NCBI GenBank assembly: GCA_009779595.1
Contig: WRDZ01000045.1
Span: forward strand, 1-6,166
Direction of reading: 5' to 3'
Length of the DNA stretch: 6,166 nucleotides
Source: Alphaproteobacteria bacterium
GTDB lineage: Bacteria; Pseudomonadota; Alphaproteobacteria; WRDZ01
Part shown: positions 1 through 4,513 of the stretch, one piece after another
Numbering within the stretch: position 1 is the first letter of the stretch
Layout: the number at the start of each line of letters is the position of its first letter
Translations under genes and position numbers: made by a program
The notes under the pieces: generated by a model
Database searches by the model: none
What the model was told of the DNA's origin: nothing
Seen by the model: the letters and a program-made list of their open reading frames with translations, nothing else

Positions 1-972
1 AAGATAGTACTGGGCTCGGACGTGGAGAAGATGTCCGACAGGCAGCTGGCCCAGACGGTGGAAAAGTGCGACATCTTCGCAAAGCTTTCCCCGGCCCAGA
101 AGGCGCGCGTGGTGACGGCGCTGCGCCAAAACGGGCATACGGTCGGGTTCCTTGGCGACGGCATAAACGACGCCCTGGCCATGAAGGCCGCGGACGTGGG
201 GGTTTCCGTGGACACGGCCGTGGACATAGCCAAGGAAACCGCGGACATCATACTGCTGGAAAAGGACCTGACGGTGCTGCAGGAAGGGGTGGTCGACGGC
301 CGCAGGATATACGCCAACATCATAAAATACATAAAGATGACGGCAAGCTCGAACTTCGGGAACATGTTCTCGGTGCTTATCGCCAGCGTGTTCCTGCCGT
401 TCCTGCCCATGCTGCCCATACAGATACTGCTGCTGAACCTTACGTACGACATATCGTGCGTGGCCATACCGTGGGACAACGTGGACAAGGATTATTTGAA
501 AAAGCCGCGCAAGTGGGACGCGGGCAGCGTGTCCAGGTTCATGGTCTGGCTGGGGCCGACAAGCTCGGTCTTCGACATCGCCACTTATGCGCTGATGTTC
601 TTCTTCATAGGCCCCATGCTTATCGGCGGATACTTAGGCCTGGACGAGCACGGCAAGCAGGCGTTCGCCACATTGTTCCAGACCGCGTGGTTCGTGGAGA
701 GCCTGTGGACGCAGATGCTGGTGATACATATGCTGCGCAGTTCCAAGATACCGGTGGTTCAGACAATGGCTTCGCTGCCGGTCATAGCCACCACGTCGCT
801 TGGCATATTGATAGGCACGATGATGCCGTTCACCCATATCGGGCGCAGCATAGGAATGACCCCGCTGCCGCTGATATTCTTCCCGTTCCTGATAGGCATC
901 GTGGCGCTTTACTTCCTGCTGGTCAGCGTGCTTAAAGGCCAGTTCATAAAGAGGCACGGGGAATTGTTATAG
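1..972 (+). CDS. mgtA: Magnesium-translocating P-type ATPase, C-terminal part (5' end outside window)
   Basis: This is the last 323 residues of a P3B-type ATPase that imports Mg2+ across the inner membrane using ATP. The reading frame is open from base 1, so the gene begins upstream; family members are about 900 residues. Visible first is the end of the P-domain with the GDGINDA hinge motif (bases 154-174), followed by the MgtA-like stretch VSVDTAVDIAKETADIILLE. Then come TASSNFGN at the start of M5 and about six hydrophobic segments (approximate visible residues 114-137, 138-157, 179-208, 223-247, 257-277, 289-312), matching M5-M10. The PWDNVD and KPRKWD loop and the GPTSSVFDI segment are typical of MgtA/MgtB. 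One oddity is that the Pro usual after GDGxNDA is Leu here. The phosphorylated Asp and ATP-binding domain are not in the window. MgtA and MgtB cannot be told apart from this part. The gene ends 2 bp from the stop of the convergent gene. Confidence 0.94.
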   Translation, partial: KIVLGSDVEKMSDRQLAQTVEKCDIFAKLSPAQKARVVTALRQNGHTVGFLGDGINDALAMKAADVGVSVDTAVDIAKETADIILLEKDLTVLQEGVVDGRRIYANIIKYIKMTASSNFGNMFSVLIASVFLPFLPMLPIQILLLNLTYDISCVAIPWDNVDKDYLKKPRKWDAGSVSRFMVWLGPTSSVFDIATYALMFFFIGPMLIGGYLGLDEHGKQAFATLFQTAWFVESLWTQMLVIHMLRSSKIPVVQTMASLPVIATTSLGILIGTMMPFTHIGRSIGMTPLPLIFFPFLIGIVALYFLLVSVLKGQFIKRHGELL

Positions 973-974
973 CG

Positions 975-2600
975 TCATTTTGACCAGCCGCCGCGCAGGA
1001 ATTTAAGCATGTTGTTGAACCCTTTGGCGATTCGGTTGGAAAGTCCGCCTTCGTTATGAGAGCCGCAGCAGTCGCCGCGGGTGGTGTTCACTCCGCATTG
1101 CGCGCAGTTTGAGGCTCCATGGAACTTGCCGTCCCCTTCTTTGTAAGGAACTTTTTCTATTGGGACCTCCTTGTTCAGGGTGTATTTGAACAGGCTTTGC
1201 ATGTGTTCGCCAAACTCCTTAACGGCCTGGCCGGAATCAATCTTCTCTTCGAATTTCCCATCCTTGTTTATTACTCTTATCGTTTCCATCACCTTATCGT
1301 CTTTGACAAAGTAATTTATTTTTTTGATGTCGTCCGGTGATATCTGCCCTTCGTCCACAAGCCTTTCGATTACCGGCTTCAAATGCAGTCCGGTCCAGCT
1401 GGATACGGATGACAGGTCGACGGTCAAAGCCCCGTCTTTATCAGGGGCAATCCGGTCGAAATCCTCTATATAGATGAAGCCGGTGTTGGACGACCGGTAC
1501 TCGGAGTACTTGACCAAGCTGGTCGCCGGTAAATCCTTGCCTTTATCATCCTTCGGCCACTCCCGCTTTTCATCCTTAACAAAAGGCGCTTCCTTGACTT
1601 CCTTCAACGCGCCTTCGTGAATACTGTTGGTTATGATACACCTGCCGTCCTTTATATCCGTCCTGGCGTACATCGGCAGCGGCCGGGGGTCTTGGTCGTT
1701 AGCCTTATCCTTAGGGTTATGCCACCACGGAGCGCCCTTGTAAACCCCGACATCGCCCAACCCATTTTCTTTCAGCCGCGTTACCAGGTTGGCCGCCCTG
1801 TCGTTAGCGGTATTGCTGGACAGCATAATCGTCACATTCTTCCCTTCAAAGGCAGGGTGCTGAAGGGACCTGATAACATCTTCAATTCTAGATTCGCCGT
1901 TGTCGCCGGTACTATACAGTTCTTCCAGCATGATGTTTTCAACCGGCGGGGCGCAAAGCCGCGACTGGCTGTCAACGCCTTTGCATTTATACAAGCTGCC
2001 TTCATAGCCTATGACAGGATGTATCAAGCCGTCAGTTATGCCGTCTTTCAGGCGGTCGGGAACGTGCAGGTCCTGGACATCGAAATCTATCTTTGCATTG
2101 CCGCCAGGGAGCTGGTCAAGGCCTTCCGTAATAAGCTTGTCCTGTCCGCCCGAGTAAATATACGTCCGCGCCACCCCTTTCTGGCCCAGATAACGGAATA
2201 TCTTGGCCGCGTCGCTGAATCCGAAAACCTTCAGGTCGGGGCGTTCGGGCAGTGGTCCCAGCCTTTCCAGTTCGGCGATGACCTCTGTCCCGTCAAAACC
2301 GCCGGGTATGTAAATCACGCTGTCCGGCGGGGCTGTGGAAATAGCGTCATGCAGCATCTTTCCCCTTTCCTCCGGAGGGAAGGGATGCCACCCGCCATAC
2401 TGGATTTTATCTGTCCCTTCGGGAATATAAACATTGAATCCATTGGCCTCCACAAGCGCCGTAAACTTGGCCTGGCCGCCAAACCGCTGAAAATCCTCGG
2501 GGCTGGATGTCGGGATAAAGTAAAACGTTTTTCCGCCCATAAGCCTTTCATAGTCTGCGGCTTCGGCCATACCTAACCTGTGGTCTGTTTCTTGGGTCAT
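975..2600 (-). CDS. Protein A: S66 (LD-carboxypeptidase/MccF)-like protein with long C-terminal extension and Cys tail
   Basis: Complete 541-residue protein with no signal peptide, so probably cytoplasmic. Residues ~24-310 follow the peptidase S66 pattern: an N-terminal strand (FYFIPTSS), an R..ML..AI helix before VIYIPGGFDGTE (95-106), and GFSD (127-130) with candidate nucleophile Ser129. Next are IMLEE with candidate Glu227 and GAPWWH with candidate His294. The Ser-Glu and Glu-His spacings (98, 67) agree with known S66 enzymes, which cleave LD-peptide bonds of peptidoglycan or, as MccF, detoxify microcin C. The usual HGP segment after the serine is replaced by TYIYSG. Residues ~310-541 are an extra region unlike any family I recognise. 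It ends in CAQCGVNTTRGDCCGS (499-514) and a basic C-terminus. Start ATG 2600 is supported by AAGGGAGA at 2607-2614. Paralogue of the gene at 4513-6166. The S66 assignment is a hand-made motif match, so activity is unproven. Confidence 0.85.
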   Translation of the reverse strand: MTQETDHRLGMAEAADYERLMGGKTFYFIPTSSPEDFQRFGGQAKFTALVEANGFNVYIPEGTDKIQYGGWHPFPPEERGKMLHDAISTAPPDSVIYIPGGFDGTEVIAELERLGPLPERPDLKVFGFSDAAKIFRYLGQKGVARTYIYSGGQDKLITEGLDQLPGGNAKIDFDVQDLHVPDRLKDGITDGLIHPVIGYEGSLYKCKGVDSQSRLCAPPVENIMLEELYSTGDNGESRIEDVIRSLQHPAFEGKNVTIMLSSNTANDRAANLVTRLKENGLGDVGVYKGAPWWHNPKDKANDQDPRPLPMYARTDIKDGRCIITNSIHEGALKEVKEAPFVKDEKREWPKDDKGKDLPATSLVKYSEYRSSNTGFIYIEDFDRIAPDKDGALTVDLSSVSSWTGLHLKPVIERLVDEGQISPDDIKKINYFVKDDKVMETIRVINKDGKFEEKIDSGQAVKEFGEHMQSLFKYTLNKEVPIEKVPYKEGDGKFHGASNCAQCGVNTTRGDCCGSHNEGGLSNRIAKGFNNMLKFLRGGWSK

Positions 2601-2606
2601 AACGCA

Positions 2607-2614
2607 TCTCCCTT
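2607..2614 (-). promoter_or_regulatory. Ribosome-binding site of protein A
   Basis: Read on the minus strand this is AAGGGAGA. Its AGGGAG core lies 7 nt before the ATG at 2598-2600. It favours this ATG over the in-frame methionines at residues 11 and 21. Confidence 0.75.
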
Positions 2615-2617
2615 AAT

Positions 2618-2648
2618 AGGCATTATGGTGTGCAGGCATTAAGGTATG
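2618..2648. repeat. Two-copy 15-bp direct repeat, 16-bp period, upstream of protein A
   Basis: The plus strand reads AGGCATTATGGTGTG at 2618-2632 and AGGCATTAAGGTATG at 2634-2648, with 13 of 15 bases identical and one base between copies. The element ends 18 bp before the start codon of protein A. A CATAAT hexamer on the minus strand (2622-2627) could serve as a -10 element and lies inside the first copy, but no good -35 partner is visible. The near one-and-a-half-turn spacing and the position suit an operator for a repressor or activator of the minus-strand gene, but no such protein is encoded here. It could also be chance or a remnant of slippage. Confidence 0.5.
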
Positions 2649-2679
2649 GTTAAGCTTGCCCGGGCGGACCGCTTGGCAG

Positions 2680-2694
2680 TGCCGCTGCGCGGCA
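2680..2694. repeat. Short GC-rich inverted repeat in the divergent intergenic region
   Basis: TGCCGC at 2680-2685 and GCGGCA at 2689-2694 form a perfect 6-bp stem around a 3-base loop. No T-run follows on either strand, so it does not look like an intrinsic terminator. It lies between the repeat upstream of protein A and the possible promoter of the Fe-S gene pair, and could be a protein-binding site or nothing. Confidence 0.35.
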
Positions 2695-2704
2695 GATTGT
2701 TGCA

Positions 2705-2736
2705 TTGACGATTAATTAACGACTATGCGCTATATC
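2705..2736 (+). promoter_or_regulatory. Possible promoter of the Fe-S scaffold / GGGtGRT unit
   Basis: TTGACG (2705-2710) matches five of six bases of a sigma-70 -35 box. The best -10-like hexamer downstream is TATATC (2731-2736), but the spacer is 20 bases, longer than the usual 16-18, so this is a weak call. The A/T-rich TTAATTAA palindrome (2712-2719) lies between them. A leader of roughly 35 bases would follow before the ATG at 2779. The divergent arrangement does require a plus-strand promoter somewhere in 2601-2778. Confidence 0.3.
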
Positions 2737-2764
2737 CTTAAGGTGTACGTGAGGCAACAAACAT

Positions 2765-2769
2765 AGGGA
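2765..2769 (+). promoter_or_regulatory. Ribosome-binding site of the Fe-S scaffold gene
   Basis: AGGGA lies 9 nt before the ATG at 2779. An in-frame TAG sits directly before this ATG (2776-2778), so the protein cannot start further upstream. The repeated AAACATAG (2759-2766 and 2771-2778) overlaps this site. Confidence 0.5.
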
Positions 2770-2778
2770 TAAACATAG

Positions 2779-3492
2779 ATGCCGACTAGCCAGAACTCTT
2801 GCTTGTGCTCGCATGAAGTCATGCAGATGTGCAAGGTCAAAAAAGGAACCAGCCACAGGAACTGCCCCATCCCCCAGGAAGGCAAATGGACGCACGCGAC
2901 CCAAATCAGCGATATATCCGGCCTGACGCACGGCACGGGGGCGTGCGCTCCGCAGCAGGGGGTGTGCAAGCTTACCCTGAACATAAAGGGCGGCGTCATC
3001 AAAGAGGCTTTGGTCGAGACCATAGGCTGTTCGGGCATGACCCATTCGGCGGCCATGGCGGCTGAAATCCTGCCGGACAAGACCATATTGGAAGCCCTGA
3101 ACACGGACCTGCTGTGCGACGCGATAAACGTGGCCATGAGGGAGCTGTTCCTGCAGATAGCCTACGGCCGCAGCCAGACCGCCTTTTCCGAGGGCGGCCT
3201 GCCCATAGGCGCGGGGCTGGAAGACCTGGGCAAAGGCTTCAGGTCGCAGGTGGGGACCGCGTACTCGACTTCCGAAAAGGGGCCCCGGTACCTTGAGACG
3301 GTCGAAGGATACGTGCTTGAGAACGCCCTGGACGAGAACGATGAAATCATCGGGTACAAGTTCGTGAACCTTGGCAAGATGCTTGAGGAAATCAGGAACG
3401 GGACAGAGCCGGGGAAGGCCTTTGAATCCAATGTGAAGACTTACGGCCGTTACGACGAAGCCGTAAAGAAAATCGACCCGCGAAAGGAATAG
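2779..3492 (+). CDS. NifU-like iron-sulfur cluster assembly scaffold protein, partner of GGGtGRT protein
   Basis: A 237-residue cytoplasmic protein of the NifU-N-like type that is usually encoded beside GGGtGRT proteins. The scaffold fold is seen in GACAPQQGVCKLTLNIKGG (54-72), then ALVETIGCSGMTHSAAMAAE (77-96), then LLCDAINVAM (111-120). Cys56, Cys84 and Cys113 occupy the places of the three cluster-ligand cysteines of NifU/IscU, and Cys63 is an extra one close by. The second half (SQTAFSEGGLPIGAGLEDLG, then GPRYLETVEGYV and a YGRYDEAVKKIDPR ending) belongs to this subfamily and is absent from classical NifU. Four further cysteines lie in the first 30 residues (8, 10, 18, 29). The start is fixed by an in-frame stop immediately upstream, though Met15 or Met17 remain possible. 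It precedes the GGGtGRT gene by 4 bp. Likely role: building or delivering an Fe-S cluster for that partner, which is inferred. Confidence 0.88.
   Translation: MPTSQNSCLCSHEVMQMCKVKKGTSHRNCPIPQEGKWTHATQISDISGLTHGTGACAPQQGVCKLTLNIKGGVIKEALVETIGCSGMTHSAAMAAEILPDKTILEALNTDLLCDAINVAMRELFLQIAYGRSQTAFSEGGLPIGAGLEDLGKGFRSQVGTAYSTSEKGPRYLETVEGYVLENALDENDEIIGYKFVNLGKMLEEIRNGTEPGKAFESNVKTYGRYDEAVKKIDPRKE
3483..3488 (+). promoter_or_regulatory. Ribosome-binding site of the GGGtGRT gene
   Basis: AAAGGA lies inside the last codons of the upstream gene, 8 nt before the ATG at 3497. This indicates translation coupled to the scaffold gene. Confidence 0.65.
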
Positions 3493-3496
3493 CGCC

Positions 3497-4495
3497 ATGG
3501 TTAACTTCGAAAGCTTTGACAGGAGAATCGGGAAAATAGAAGAGGCCTTGAAAAAGCACGGCTTCAAGTCTTTGGAAGAGGCCAAGGCTTTGTGCGACAG
3601 CAAGAACATCGACGTCGAGAAAATCGTCAGGGGCATACAGCCCATCGCATTTGAAAACGCGGTGTGGGCTTATGTGCTGGGCTGCGCCATCGCATTGAAA
3701 GAGGGCTGCAAAATCGCAGCAAGCGCCGCGGAAAAGATAGGCGTGGGACTGCAGGCTTTCTGCATACCGGGGTCGGTGGCCGAACAGCGCAAGGTGGGAA
3801 TCGGGCACGGGAACCTGGCGGCGATGCTGCTAAGGGAAGAGACAAAATGCTTTTGCTTCCTGGCCGGGCACGAATCTTTCGCGGCCGCGGAAGGGGCAAT
3901 CGGAATCGCCAAGACGGCCAACAAGGTCAGGAAGGAGCCGTTGAAGGTCATCCTTAACGGCCTGGGCAAGGACGCCGCGTATATAATCTCGCGCATCAAC
4001 GGGTTCACTTTCGTGGAAACGGCGTACGATTATGCGGCCGGCCGGCTGGACATAATTTCGGAAAAGTCCTTTTCCAGCGGGGATAAGGCAAAAGTAAAAG
4101 TCTATGGCACGGACGACGTTTCCGAGGGCATAGCCGTGATGATGCATGAAAAGGTGGACGTGTCGATTACGGGCAACTCGACCAACCCGGTGCGTTTCCA
4201 GCATCCGGTGGCGGGCACGTACAAGAAGTGGGCGCAGGAAAACGGCAAGCCCTATTTTTCCGTGGCTTCGGGCGGCGGCACGGGGCGGACGCTGCACCCG
4301 GACAACGTGGCCGCTGGCCCGGCTTCCTACGGGCAGACCGACACAATGGGGCGCATGCACGGCGACGCCCAGTTCGCGGGCTCGTCTTCGGTGCCCGCCC
4401 ATGTCGAGATGATGGGGCTTATAGGCATGGGCAACAACCCCATGGTAGGGGCAAGCGTGGCCGTTGCCGTGGCTGTAGAAGAGTCCATGCGTTAA
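3497..4495 (+). CDS. GGGtGRT family protein (function unknown)
   Basis: A 332-residue protein with the family signature GGGTGRT at residues 259-265, followed by the highly ordered segment ASYGQTDTMGRMHGDAQFAG (276-295). Alanine- and glycine-rich stretches are common, with no signal peptide and no clear transmembrane segment. Six cysteines are present (33, 63, 71, 89, 118, 120), with CFC at 118-120 and Cys63/Cys71 as possible cluster or metal ligands. The family is defined by this motif and, to my knowledge, has no established biochemical role. Its constant neighbour is the Fe-S scaffold-like gene, here 4 bp upstream with coupled translation, so the pair very likely acts together. A cluster-bearing enzyme matured by that scaffold is one reading. 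The length is what I expect for the family and the gene appears intact. Codon use matches the scaffold gene and mgtA. A short hairpin lies at its stop codon. Confidence 0.9.
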   Translation: MVNFESFDRRIGKIEEALKKHGFKSLEEAKALCDSKNIDVEKIVRGIQPIAFENAVWAYVLGCAIALKEGCKIAASAAEKIGVGLQAFCIPGSVAEQRKVGIGHGNLAAMLLREETKCFCFLAGHESFAAAEGAIGIAKTANKVRKEPLKVILNGLGKDAAYIISRINGFTFVETAYDYAAGRLDIISEKSFSSGDKAKVKVYGTDDVSEGIAVMMHEKVDVSITGNSTNPVRFQHPVAGTYKKWAQENGKPYFSVASGGGTGRTLHPDNVAAGPASYGQTDTMGRMHGDAQFAGSSSVPAHVEMMGLIGMGNNPMVGASVAVAVAVEESMR

Positions 4496-4513
4496 AATCC
4501 CGGGCCGGGCTTT
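4495..4513. terminator. Possible short bidirectional terminator between convergent genes
   Basis: CCCG-GGC-CGGG (4499-4509) forms a 4-bp GC stem that continues, after one mismatch, into AAA paired with TTT. It gives a U-rich 3' side in both directions. It fills the 17-bp gap between the convergent stop codons at 4493-4495 and 4513-4515. The stem is short, so any terminator activity would be weak. Confidence 0.3.

Noticed and set aside
2680..2694. Intrinsic terminator in the divergent intergenic region
   Set aside because: The 6-bp stem has no T-run on either strand, and no gene ends there.
2736..2743. CCTTAAGG palindrome as an operator
   Set aside because: Symmetry stops at 8 bp, which is expected by chance at this length.
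2716..3645. Minus-strand open frame of 309 codons opposite the Fe-S scaffold gene
   Set aside because: It is antisense to a clearly conserved gene and spans the intergenic region and the next gene without any family pattern. It is a by-product of G+C-rich codon use.
3830..4402. Minus-strand open frame of 190 codons inside the GGGtGRT gene
   Set aside because: Its composition is rich in Arg/His/Val/Gly, typical of an antisense shadow, and there is no independent support.
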